8,385 nt of DNA from Solirubrobacteraceae bacterium. Lineage in GTDB: Bacteria > Actinomycetota > Thermoleophilia > Solirubrobacterales > Solirubrobacteraceae. The DNA is taken from contig JADGIB010000154.1 in assembly GCA_019683665.1 (NCBI GenBank), positions 1 to 8,385 on the forward strand. The letters run 5' to 3'. Position 1 is the first letter of the stretch. Each line of letters starts with the position of its first letter. The notes under the pieces were generated by a model. That model was not told the origin of the DNA. It did no database searches and worked only from the letters and a program-made list of their open reading frames with translations. Positions 1 through 6,942 of this stretch are shown here, in pieces. Both the position numbers and the translations under genes were made by a program.

Positions 1-66
1 CTCCCGCGGTCGCCCGGCGCAATCCCGGGGACGCCCCGCGCCCCGCCGTCGTGTGGCATCGGACAC
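1..66 (-). CDS. N-terminal fragment of a divergent, possibly TetR/AcrR-family regulator (cut by window edge)
   Basis: Reading leftward from a GTG at 66-64, 22 codons are open to the window edge. The peptide begins MSDATRRRGAGRPRD and ends AGRPRE. A short basic, Arg/Gly/Pro-rich start with a GRPR motif, followed by an R-P-R-E that could lead into an 'ILDAA'-like first helix, is typical of actinobacterial TetR/AcrR regulators. No helix-turn-helix is visible because the gene leaves the window. An alternative in-frame GTG at 78-76 would add four residues; an in-frame stop lies at 96-94. There is no clear Shine-Dalgarno, so the message may be leaderless or nearly so. The gene would be transcribed away from recC, and the palindrome at 69-89 touches its start, which suits autoregulation. 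The assignment rests on composition and context only. In such GC-rich DNA a chance open frame of this length is common, so confidence is modest. Confidence 0.4.
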   Translation of the reverse strand, partial: MSDATRRRGAGRPRDCAGRPRE

Positions 67-68
67 GG

Positions 69-89
69 TTGGTGACACGCAGTCACCAA
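69..89. promoter_or_regulatory. Perfect inverted repeat, candidate operator
   Basis: TTGGTGAC (69-76) and GTCACCAA (82-89) are exact reverse complements separated by the 5-nt spacer ACGCA. Its size and symmetry fit a homodimeric repressor site such as those of the TetR family. It is AT-richer than its surroundings. It lies between the divergent regulator-like start at 66 and the recC leader, and overlaps the candidate -35 box at 72-77. Binding here would be expected to block rightward transcription and possibly leftward transcription too. The repeat is seen directly; its role as an operator is inferred. Confidence 0.6.
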
Positions 90-100
90 TCCGCTACGGT
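72..100 (+). promoter_or_regulatory. Candidate housekeeping sigma promoter reading toward recC
   Basis: GTGACA (72-77) matches the -35 consensus TTGACA at five of six positions. After a 17-nt spacer, TACGGT (95-100) fits the TAnnnT form of actinobacterial -10 boxes. Transcription would start near 106-108, leaving a leader of about 120 nt before the GTG of recC at 230. The -35 box sits inside the inverted repeat at 69-89. A weaker leftward candidate overlaps it on the other strand (CTGACG at 120-115, TAGCGG at 96-91, 18-nt spacer) and could serve the divergent gene. Confidence 0.45.
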
Positions 101-142
101 TCTCCGCGACGACGCGTCAGCACGGAGGCGGGCGCGGACGGC

Positions 143-195
143 CGGCCGACTGGAGGCGGCCGCCCGGGGCGAGGGCCCGGGCGGCCCGTCGGCTG
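143..195 (+). promoter_or_regulatory. Strong GC hairpin in the recC leader
   Basis: An 11-bp perfect stem pairs 158-168 (GGCCGCCCGGG) with 176-186 (CCCGGGCGGCC) around a 7-nt loop. Below it, 145-150 (GCCGAC) pairs with 188-193 (GTCGGC), extended by a G-U and a C-G pair, with a bulge at 151-157 and the single base 187. If the promoter at 72-100 is used, this structure lies wholly in the untranslated leader, about 35 nt before the recC start. No T-run follows, so it is not a canonical intrinsic terminator. It could stabilise the mRNA, attenuate transcription or hinder initiation. GC-rich DNA forms such stems by chance, but a perfect 11-bp stem outside coding sequence is notable. Confidence 0.45.
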
Positions 196-229
196 TCAGG
201 CCGGGCGGCGATACTGCGACCGTCCGGCA

Positions 230-3200
230 GTGCTGCATCTCCATCGATCCGACCGCGCCGACGTGCTCGTGGCCGCGCTCGCCGAGCTGCTGGCCGAGCC
301 GCCGCCCGACCCGTTCGCGCCCGAGCTCGTCGCGGTGCCCACGCGCGGGAGCGCGGGGGGGCTGCCCCCGCGGGGGGCGGCCCGCCGCGGGGCGGCCCCC
401 GGCCGCGGCGACGGCGTCTGCGCGAACGTCGCGTTCCCGTCGCCGCACGACCTCGTCCGCGACGCGGTCGCCGCCGCCGCCGGGGTCGACCCCGAGACCG
501 ACCCCTGGCGGCCCGAGCGCGCCGCGTGGCCGCTGCTGGACGTCGTCGACGAGGCGATCGCCGAGCCGTGGCTGGCCGAGCTCGCCCGCCACATCGGCCG
601 CGACCAGGACCCGTCCGACCCGGCGGCCGAGACCCGCGCCGCCCGCCGCCTCGGCGCCGTGCGCCACCTCGCCGGCCTCTTCGACCGCTACGCCGTCCAC
701 CGGCCGGAGATGGTCCGCGGCTGGCTGGCCGGCGCCGACGGCCACTGGCAGGCCGAGCTCCTGCGCCGCCTGCGCGCCCGCATCGGCCGCCCCGGCCCGG
801 CCGAGCGCACCCGGGACGCGTGCGCGGCCCTGGCCGCCGACCCCGCGCTGCTCGACCTCCCGCCGCGCCTGGCCGTGTTCGGCCTCACCCGCCTGCCCGC
901 CGCTCACGTCGACGTCCTCCACGCGCTCGCCGCCGGCCGCGACGTCCACCTCTTCCTCCTGCACCCGTCCCCGGCCCTGTGGGACGCCGTCGCCGCCCAC
1001 CTCGACGAGCGCGGCGACCCGCCCCCGCGCCGCCGCGCCGAGGACCCGACGGCCGCGCTCACCGCCAACCGCCTGCTCGCCTCCTGGGGCCGCGACGCCC
1101 GCGAGCTGCAGCTCGTCCTCGCCCGCCGCCCCGACGCCGTCCGCCACCACCGCCACGGCGGCGAGCGCCCCGCCGGCACCCTGCTCGCCCGCCTCCAGGA
1201 GGACGTCCGCCGCAACCGGCCGGCGCCGCCCGCCCGCCGCCGCCCGCTCCTCGACCCCGGCGACCGCTCGGTCCAGGTCCACGCCTGCCACGGCCGCGCC
1301 CGCCAGGTCGAGGTCCTGCGCGACGCGGTCCTCCACCTCCTCGACGAGGACCCGACGCTCGAGCCGCGCGACATCGTCGTCATGTGCCCCGACGTCGAGG
1401 CGTTCGCGCCGCTCATCCACGCGACGTTCGGCCCCGGCGCCGCGACCGGCGACGACGACGCCGGCCCCGGCCCCGACCTGCGCGTCCGCCTCGCCGACCG
1501 CTCCGTGCGCCAGACGAACCCGGTCATCGGCGTCGTCGCCCAGCTGCTCGAGCTCGCCTCCGCGCGCGTCACCGCCTCCCAGGTCCTCGACCTCGCCGAC
1601 CGCGACCCGGTCCGCCGCCGCTTCCGCTTCGACGACGACGACGTCCTGCGCCTCGAGGCGTGGGTGGCCGAGTCCGGCATCCGCTGGGGCCTCGACGCCG
1701 ACCACCGCGCCCCGTTCCGCCTCGACGGGCTCGACCACGGCACGTTCCACCGCGGCGTCGACCGCCTCCTGCTCGGCGTCGCGATGCCCGAGGACCCCGA
1801 GCGCCTCTTCGCCGGCGTCCTCGCCCTCGACGACGTCGACAGCGGCGCGATCGACCTCGCCGGGCGCTTCGCCGAGCTCGTCGCCCGCCTGCGCCGCGCC
1901 GTCGACGCGCTCTCGCGCCCGCAGCCCGTCGCCGACTGGGCCGCCGCGATCGCCCACGCCGCCGACGCGCTCACCGCCACCGGCGAGCGCGACGCCTGGC
2001 AGCGCGGGCAGCTCCAGCGCGTCCTCGACGAGCTCGTCGACGAGGCCGGCGACGCCGACACCCCGCTGCAGCTCGGCGAGATCCGCGCCCTGCTCGCCGA
2101 CCGCCTCGCCGGGCGCCCGACCCGGGCGAACTTCCGCACCGGCCACCTCACCGTCTGCACGCTCATGCCGATGCGGTCGGTGCCGCACCGCGTCGTCTGC
2201 CTGCTCGGCCTCGACGACGGCGTCTTCCCCCGGCACGCCCCGCGCGACGGCGACGACCTCATGCTCGACGACCCGCACGTCGGCGAACGCGACCCGCGCG
2301 CCGAGGACCGCCAGCTCCTGCTCGACGCGCTCATGGCCGCCCAGGAGCGCCTCATCATCACGTTCACCGGCAACGACGAGCGCACGAACGCGCCGCGCCC
2401 GCCCGCCGTCCCCGTCGGCGAGCTGCTCGACGTCGTCGATCGCACCGTCCGCACCGAGGACGGCCGGCGCCCGAGCGAGCACGTCCTCGTCCGCCACCCG
2501 CTGCAGCCGTTCGACCCCGCGAACTTCGACGGGCGTCGGCCGTGGAGCTTCGACCGGGTCGCGCTCGCCGGCGCCGTCGCGCTCGCCGGGCCGCGCCGCC
2601 GGCCCGAGCCGTTCCTCGCCGCGCCGCTGCCGCCGCTGGAGGAGGAGATCGTCGAGCTCGAGGACCTCGTCCGCTTCGTCCAGCACCCGGTGCGCGCCTT
2701 CCTGCGCCGCCGCCTCGGGATCTCGCTGCAGGACTTCTCCACCGACGTCGAGGACGCGCTGCCCGTCCAGCTCGACCACCTCGAGCGCTGGGACGTCGGC
2801 CAGCGGATGCTCGACGCGCGCCTGGCCGGCACCGACGCCCGCGCCGCCTACCGGGCCGAGATCGCCCGCGGCCTGCTGCCGCCCGGCCGCCTCGCCCAGG
2901 CGCCGGTCCAGGAGCTCGTCAACCAGGTCCAGGGGATCGTCGAGGCGGCCGAGGCCGTCCTCGGCGGCGGCGCCCCGCGCTCGGCCGACGTGCGCGCCGC
3001 GGTCGGCGCCGCCACGATCAGCGGCACCGTCCCCGGCGTCTGCGGCGCGACGCTGCGCACCGCGATCTTCTCCCGGCTGGGGCCCAAGCACCGGCTCGCC
3101 GCCTGGGTGCGGCTGCTCGCGCTCACCGCGACCGACCCCGGCACGCCGTGGACCGCGGTCACGATCGGCCGCGCCCGCCGCGGCGACGGGGTCGCGATCG

Positions 3201-3604
3201 CGACGATCCCGCCGCTGGCCGACGACCCCGAGCTGCGCCGCCGCGACGCGCTGCGCGAGCTCGAGGCGCTCCTCGACCTCTACCGCCGCGGCCTGCGCGA
3301 GCCGCTGCCGATCGCCTGCAAGGCGACGGCCGCCTACGCCGAGGCGCTGCGCGACGGGCGCGACCCGCGGCGCGCCGCCGGCCAGGAGTGGACGTCGAGC
3401 TACGAGTTCTCCCGCGAGGACGCCGAGCCCGAGCACCAGCTCGTCCACGGCGGGACCGCCGCGCTCGACGACCTCCTCGCCGCCCCGCCCGCCCCCGGCG
3501 AGGCCGGGCCGGGCTGGGACGTGTCGGAGCCGAGCCGCTTCGGGCGCCTCGCCCGCCGCCTGTGGGACCCGCTGCTGGACCGCGAGCGCCGGGAGGAGCG
3601 GTGA
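230..3604 (+). CDS. recC: Exodeoxyribonuclease V gamma subunit RecC
   Basis: RecC is the scaffold of RecBCD. It holds RecB and RecD, splits the two DNA strands at a pin, and in E. coli scans the 3' strand for Chi; it has no catalytic activity of its own. From the GTG at 230 the product is 1124 aa, against about 1120 for E. coli RecC. The protein begins LHLHRSDRADVL, a typical RecC start, followed by DPFAPELVAVPTRG (about 27-40) and CANVAFPSP (about 64-72). Later landmarks are VQVHACHGRARQVEVLRD (from about 348), the degenerate helicase block VVCLLGLDDGVFPR (from about 656), and FVQHPVRAFLRRRLGI (from about 816), which opens the C-terminal nuclease-like fold. The frame is open further left to a GTG at 53, but residues from there are Arg/Gly/Pro-rich, unlike RecC, and include the promoter and hairpin. 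No good Shine-Dalgarno precedes 230. Codons 41-54 are aberrant and lose the family's W-L motif (see findings). The stop overlaps the recB start. Confidence 0.96.
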   Translation: MLHLHRSDRADVLVAALAELLAEPPPDPFAPELVAVPTRGSAGGLPPRGAARRGAAPGRGDGVCANVAFPSPHDLVRDAVAAAAGVDPETDPWRPERAAWPLLDVVDEAIAEPWLAELARHIGRDQDPSDPAAETRAARRLGAVRHLAGLFDRYAVHRPEMVRGWLAGADGHWQAELLRRLRARIGRPGPAERTRDACAALAADPALLDLPPRLAVFGLTRLPAAHVDVLHALAAGRDVHLFLLHPSPALWDAVAAHLDERGDPPPRRRAEDPTAALTANRLLASWGRDARELQLVLARRPDAVRHHRHGGERPAGTLLARLQEDVRRNRPAPPARRRPLLDPGDRSVQVHACHGRARQVEVLRDAVLHLLDEDPTLEPRDIVVMCPDVEAFAPLIHATFGPGAATGDDDAGPGPDLRVRLADRSVRQTNPVIGVVAQLLELASARVTASQVLDLADRDPVRRRFRFDDDDVLRLEAWVAESGIRWGLDADHRAPFRLDGLDHGTFHRGVDRLLLGVAMPEDPERLFAGVLALDDVDSGAIDLAGRFAELVARLRRAVDALSRPQPVADWAAAIAHAADALTATGERDAWQRGQLQRVLDELVDEAGDADTPLQLGEIRALLADRLAGRPTRANFRTGHLTVCTLMPMRSVPHRVVCLLGLDDGVFPRHAPRDGDDLMLDDPHVGERDPRAEDRQLLLDALMAAQERLIITFTGNDERTNAPRPPAVPVGELLDVVDRTVRTEDGRRPSEHVLVRHPLQPFDPANFDGRRPWSFDRVALAGAVALAGPRRRPEPFLAAPLPPLEEEIVELEDLVRFVQHPVRAFLRRRLGISLQDFSTDVEDALPVQLDHLERWDVGQRMLDARLAGTDARAAYRAEIARGLLPPGRLAQAPVQELVNQVQGIVEAAEAVLGGGAPRSADVRAAVGAATISGTVPGVCGATLRTAIFSRLGPKHRLAAWVRLLALTATDPGTPWTAVTIGRARRGDGVAIATIPPLADDPELRRRDALRELEALLDLYRRGLREPLPIACKATAAYAEALRDGRDPRRAAGQEWTSSYEFSREDAEPEHQLVHGGTAALDDLLAAPPAPGEAGPGWDVSEPSRFGRLARRLWDPLLDRERREER
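350..410 (+). other. Nearly A/T-free patch inside recC
   Basis: From 351 to 410 only one base (T363) is A or T. The patch has runs of seven G (355-361) and six G (372-377), interleaved with C runs that can fold back on them. It encodes SAGGLPPRGAARRG where actinobacterial RecC proteins usually carry something like V-E-R-W-L-x-x-R-L. The reading frame is kept on both sides and the segment has the expected length, so an indel is not evident. Either base-calling or consensus quality is poor here, or this copy has really diverged. Confidence 0.6.
3591..3598 (+). promoter_or_regulatory. Ribosome binding site of recB
   Basis: GGGAGGAG lies within the last codons of recC. The GGAGG core (3592-3596) ends 4 nt before the GTG at 3601, slightly closer than usual. 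No other in-frame start with a better site lies nearby, and the next GTG (3664) falls just before the Walker A motif, so this site fixes the recB start. Confidence 0.7.
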
Positions 3605-6600
3605 GCGCCGCCACCGACACCCCCGCCTTCGACGTCTGCGGCCCGCTGCCGCGGGGGATCACCGTGCTCGAGGCGAGCGCCGGGACCGGCAAGACGTACA
3701 CGATCGCCGGGCTCGCCGCCCGCTACGTCGCCGACGGGATCCCGCTCGAGCGGCTGCTCGTCGTCACGTTCACCCGCAACGCGACCTCCGAGCTGCGCGA
3801 CCGCGTCCGCGAGCGGCTCGTCAGCGCCGAGGAGGGCCTGGAGGCGGTCCTCGCCGGCGGCAACGTGCCGCTCGGCGACGACGTCCTCGCCCTCCTGGCC
3901 GACGGGACCGACGCCGAGGTCGAGCAGCGGCGCGCCCGCCTGCAGGCCGCGCTCGCCGACTTCGACGCGGCGACGATCGTCACGACCCACGGCTTCTGCC
4001 AGGCCGTGCTCGAGGGCCTCGGGATCGCCGGCGACCTCGAGCCCGACGTCACGTTCGTCGAGGACGTCCGCGACCTCGTCGACGAGGTCGTCGACGACCT
4101 CTACGTCCGCCGGTTCCAGGGCGAGGCGCACCCGCCGTTCGACCGCGCCCAGGCCGGCGAGATCGCCCGCGCCGCCGCCGTGCGCAACCCGACCGCGCCG
4201 CTGGATCCCGCCGACCTCGACGGCGACACTCCGGCCGCGCTGCGCCGCCGGCTCGCGGAGGCGGTGCGGATCGAGGTCGAGCGGCGCAAGCGCCGCCTCG
4301 GCGTCATGACCTACGAGGACCTCCTCACCCGCCTGGAGGCCGCGCTGAACGGGCCGGCCGGCGACGCGATCGCCCGCCGCCTGCGCGACCGCTACGAGGT
4401 CGTCCTCGTCGACGAGTTCCAGGACACCGACCCGACCCAGTGGGCGATCATGCGCCGCGCGTTCGGGGCGGAGGGCTGCACGCTCGTCCTCATCGGCGAC
4501 CCCAAGCAGGCGATCTACGCCTTCCGCGGCGCCGACGTCTTCGCCTACCTCGCCGCCAAGGACGCCGCGACCGCGCACGCGACGCTCGACGTCAACCGCC
4601 GCAGCGACGGGCCGCTGCTGGCCGCCTACGACGCGCTGTTCGGCAACGCCCAGCTCGGCCACCCGGGGATCGCCTACCGCGCCGTGCGGCCCGGCCCGGC
4701 GAACCGCCAGGCGCGCCTGGCCGGGGCGCCCGAGTGCGCGGCGCTGCGGCTGCGGGTCGTCGAGCGCGACCGGATCCGCACGACCCCCGGCGGCTACGCG
4801 AACACCGACGCCGCCCGCGCGCACATCGCCCGCGACCTCGCCGACGACGTCGTGCGGCTGCTCGACTCGCCGGCGACGATCGACGGGCGCCCGGTCGAGC
4901 CCGGCGACCTCGCCGTCCTCGTGCGCCGCAACGCCGACGCCGAGCACATCCGCGCCCAGCTCGAGGCGGCCGGCGTCCCCGCCGTCCTCAACGGCGCCGG
5001 CTCCGTGTTCGCCACCCCGGCCGCCCGCGACTGGCTCGCGCTGCTCAGCGCGCTCGAGCGGCCGAGCTCGACCCTGCGCGCGCACGCCGCCGCCCACACC
5101 GACCTGCTCGGCTGGGACGCCGAGCGGATCGCGCTCGCCGGCGAGGCCGACTGGGACGAGCTGCACGCGCGCCTGCACGGGTGGGCGCGGCTGCTGCGCG
5201 AGCAGGGCGTCGCCGCGCTCGCCGAGGCGGTCATCCGCGGCGAGCGGGTGCCCGAGCGGCTGCTCGCCCGCGTCGACGGGGAGCGGCGCATGACCGACCT
5301 GCGCCACGTCGGCCAGCTCCTGCACGCGGCGGCGATGGAGGACGACCTCGGCGTCGCCGCGCTCGCCGGGTGGCTGCGCAGGCGGATCGAGGCCGCCGCC
5401 GACGAGGGCGACGAGGAGCGCTCCCGCCGCCTGGAGTCCGACGCCGACGCCGTCCAGGTCCTGACGATCCACCGCAGCAAGGGCCTCGAGTTCCCGATCG
5501 TCTACGTGCCGTACCTGTGGCACCCGAGCTGGTCGCCGCGCGCCGACGTCCCGGTCGCCTACCACGACGGCGACCGCCGCCGCGTCGACGTCGGGCTCGA
5601 GGGACGCGAGTACCGCGCCCACAAGGCCCGCGAGCAGAGCGAGCAGCGCGGCGAGGACCTGCGCCTCGCCTACGTCGCGCTCACCCGCGCCCGCCACCAG
5701 GCCGTCGTCTGGTGGGCGGGGACGAAGCCGGCCTGCGACTCGCCGCTCGGCCGCCTGCTGTTCGCCCGCCGGGAGGACGGGACGGTGCCCGACGAGGGGC
5801 CGCCGACCCCGACCGACGAGGCGGCGATCGCCCGGCTGCGCGAGCTCGCCGCGCAGGCGCCCGAGGGCGCGGTCGCCGTCGAGCGGGCGCGCCTGGACGG
5901 CCTGCCCGCGTCGTGGTCGCGCCCGGTGCCGCCGCCCGCCGAGCTGCGCGCGGCGACGTTCGACCGTCCGCTCGACGCCCGGTGGCGGCGCACCTCCTAC
6001 AGCGCGCTGACCGCGGTCGCCCACGACGCCTGGGTCGCCAGCGAGCCGGAGGAGGAGCTCGTCGACGACGAGCCCGCCGTCGACGAGGCCGACGCCGAGG
6101 CGGCCCCCGAGCCGGCCGGCGACCTGCCGCTGGCGGCGATGCCCGCCGGCGCCCAGGTCGGCAGCCTCGTCCACGACGTCTTCGAGGCCGTCGACTTCGC
6201 CGCCGCCGACCTCGACGCCGAGCTGGCCGCCGCGCTCGCCCAGGCGCGCGGGCGCCGCCACGTCGACCTCGGCGACGCCGCCGCGGTGGTCGCCGGGCTG
6301 CGCGCCGCGATCGAGACGCCGCTCGGCCCGCTCGCCGGCGGGCGCGCCCTGCGCGACGTCCCGCGCGGCGACCGCCTCGACGAGCTCGCCTTCGAGCTGC
6401 CGCTGGCCGGCGGCGACCGGCCCGCCGGCGCGGTGTCGGTCCACGCGATCGCCGCGCTCCTGCGCCGCCACCTCGCCCCGGGCGACCCGCTGCACGGCTA
6501 CGCCGACCGGCTCGACGACCCGGCGCTGGCGGCGACCGTCCGCGGCTACCTGACCGGCAGCATCGACTGCGTCCTGCGCGCCGGCGACCGCTTCCTGATC

Positions 6601-6942
6601 GTCGACTACAAGACGAACCGGCTCGGCGCGCCCGGCCGGCCGGTGCGGGCCGAGGACTACGCCCCAGCGGCGCTCGCCGACGCGATGCAGCGCGCCCACT
6701 ACCCGCTGCAGGCGCTCCTCTACGGGGTCGCGCTGCACCGCTACCTGCGCTGGCGGCGGCCCGGCTACGACCCCGGCCGCGACCTCGGCGGCGTCCTCTA
6801 CCTGTTCGTGCGCGGGATGACCGGGCCGGACACGCCGCGCGCCGGCGACGTCCCGTACGGGGTCTTCTCCTGGCGGCCGCCCGCCGGGCTGATCGCGGAC
6901 CTCAGCGACCTGCTCGAGCAGGGCGGGGAGGCGGCGGCGTGA
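3601..6942 (+). CDS. recB: Exodeoxyribonuclease V beta subunit RecB (helicase-nuclease)
   Basis: RecB is the 3'-5' SF1A helicase motor and sole nuclease of RecBCD, acting on double-strand ends in the cytoplasm. The product is 1113 aa (E. coli 1180). The helicase motifs are intact and in order: Walker A ASAGTGKT (25-32, Lys31); motif Ia VVTFTRNATSELR (about 57-69); Walker B VVLVDEFQDTD (267-277, Asp271/Glu272); motif III IGDPKQAIYAFRGAD (298-312); motif V VLTIHRSKGLEFP (620-632); motif VI RLAYVALTRAR (688-698, Arg696). An acidic linker (814-840) leads to the C-terminal PD-(D/E)XK nuclease. That domain shows His858, Asp989, and Asp1002-Tyr-Lys1004, then Gln1037 and Tyr1041. These match E. coli H956, D1067, D1080, K1082, Q1110 and Y1114, including the 13-residue gap between the two aspartates. 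The nuclease should therefore be active. The gene starts within the recC stop (GTGA overlap) and ends in the same way over recD. Confidence 0.98.
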   Translation: MSAATDTPAFDVCGPLPRGITVLEASAGTGKTYTIAGLAARYVADGIPLERLLVVTFTRNATSELRDRVRERLVSAEEGLEAVLAGGNVPLGDDVLALLADGTDAEVEQRRARLQAALADFDAATIVTTHGFCQAVLEGLGIAGDLEPDVTFVEDVRDLVDEVVDDLYVRRFQGEAHPPFDRAQAGEIARAAAVRNPTAPLDPADLDGDTPAALRRRLAEAVRIEVERRKRRLGVMTYEDLLTRLEAALNGPAGDAIARRLRDRYEVVLVDEFQDTDPTQWAIMRRAFGAEGCTLVLIGDPKQAIYAFRGADVFAYLAAKDAATAHATLDVNRRSDGPLLAAYDALFGNAQLGHPGIAYRAVRPGPANRQARLAGAPECAALRLRVVERDRIRTTPGGYANTDAARAHIARDLADDVVRLLDSPATIDGRPVEPGDLAVLVRRNADAEHIRAQLEAAGVPAVLNGAGSVFATPAARDWLALLSALERPSSTLRAHAAAHTDLLGWDAERIALAGEADWDELHARLHGWARLLREQGVAALAEAVIRGERVPERLLARVDGERRMTDLRHVGQLLHAAAMEDDLGVAALAGWLRRRIEAAADEGDEERSRRLESDADAVQVLTIHRSKGLEFPIVYVPYLWHPSWSPRADVPVAYHDGDRRRVDVGLEGREYRAHKAREQSEQRGEDLRLAYVALTRARHQAVVWWAGTKPACDSPLGRLLFARREDGTVPDEGPPTPTDEAAIARLRELAAQAPEGAVAVERARLDGLPASWSRPVPPPAELRAATFDRPLDARWRRTSYSALTAVAHDAWVASEPEEELVDDEPAVDEADAEAAPEPAGDLPLAAMPAGAQVGSLVHDVFEAVDFAAADLDAELAAALAQARGRRHVDLGDAAAVVAGLRAAIETPLGPLAGGRALRDVPRGDRLDELAFELPLAGGDRPAGAVSVHAIAALLRRHLAPGDPLHGYADRLDDPALAATVRGYLTGSIDCVLRAGDRFLIVDYKTNRLGAPGRPVRAEDYAPAALADAMQRAHYPLQALLYGVALHRYLRWRRPGYDPGRDLGGVLYLFVRGMTGPDTPRAGDVPYGVFSWRPPAGLIADLSDLLEQGGEAAA
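6925..6931 (+). promoter_or_regulatory. Ribosome binding site of recD
   Basis: GGGGAGG near the 3' end of recB lies 7 nt before the GTG at 6939, a good spacing. This favours the GTG over the in-frame ATG at 6981 (codon 15), which has no comparable purine run upstream. Confidence 0.75.

Noticed and set aside
143..195. Rho-independent terminator
   Set aside because: The stem is strong but no T-run follows on either strand, and it sits between a promoter candidate and the gene it should serve.
355..396. G-quadruplex from the clustered G runs in recC
   Set aside because: The G runs alternate with complementary C runs, which would more likely form ordinary hairpins, and the base calls here are themselves doubtful.
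350..410. Frameshift or pseudogene in recC
   Set aside because: The frame and residue count are unchanged across the patch and conserved sequence resumes at once, so no indel or stop is supported.
83..3448. Very long minus-strand open frame opposite recC
   Set aside because: Its composition (Val, Ala, Gly, Glu, Arg, Asp in simple runs) mirrors recC codons. Stops are rare on the antisense strand of such GC-rich genes, and no domain is recognisable.
526..3600. The recB reading frame is open for about 1025 codons upstream, through recC
   Set aside because: The translation is monotonous Arg/Pro/Ala with no family signal. It is the off-frame reading of GC-rich recC codons; recB proper begins at GTG 3601 with a ribosome binding site.
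3400..6738. Very long minus-strand open frame opposite recB
   Set aside because: Same antisense shadow effect; low-complexity product opposite a gene with intact catalytic motifs.
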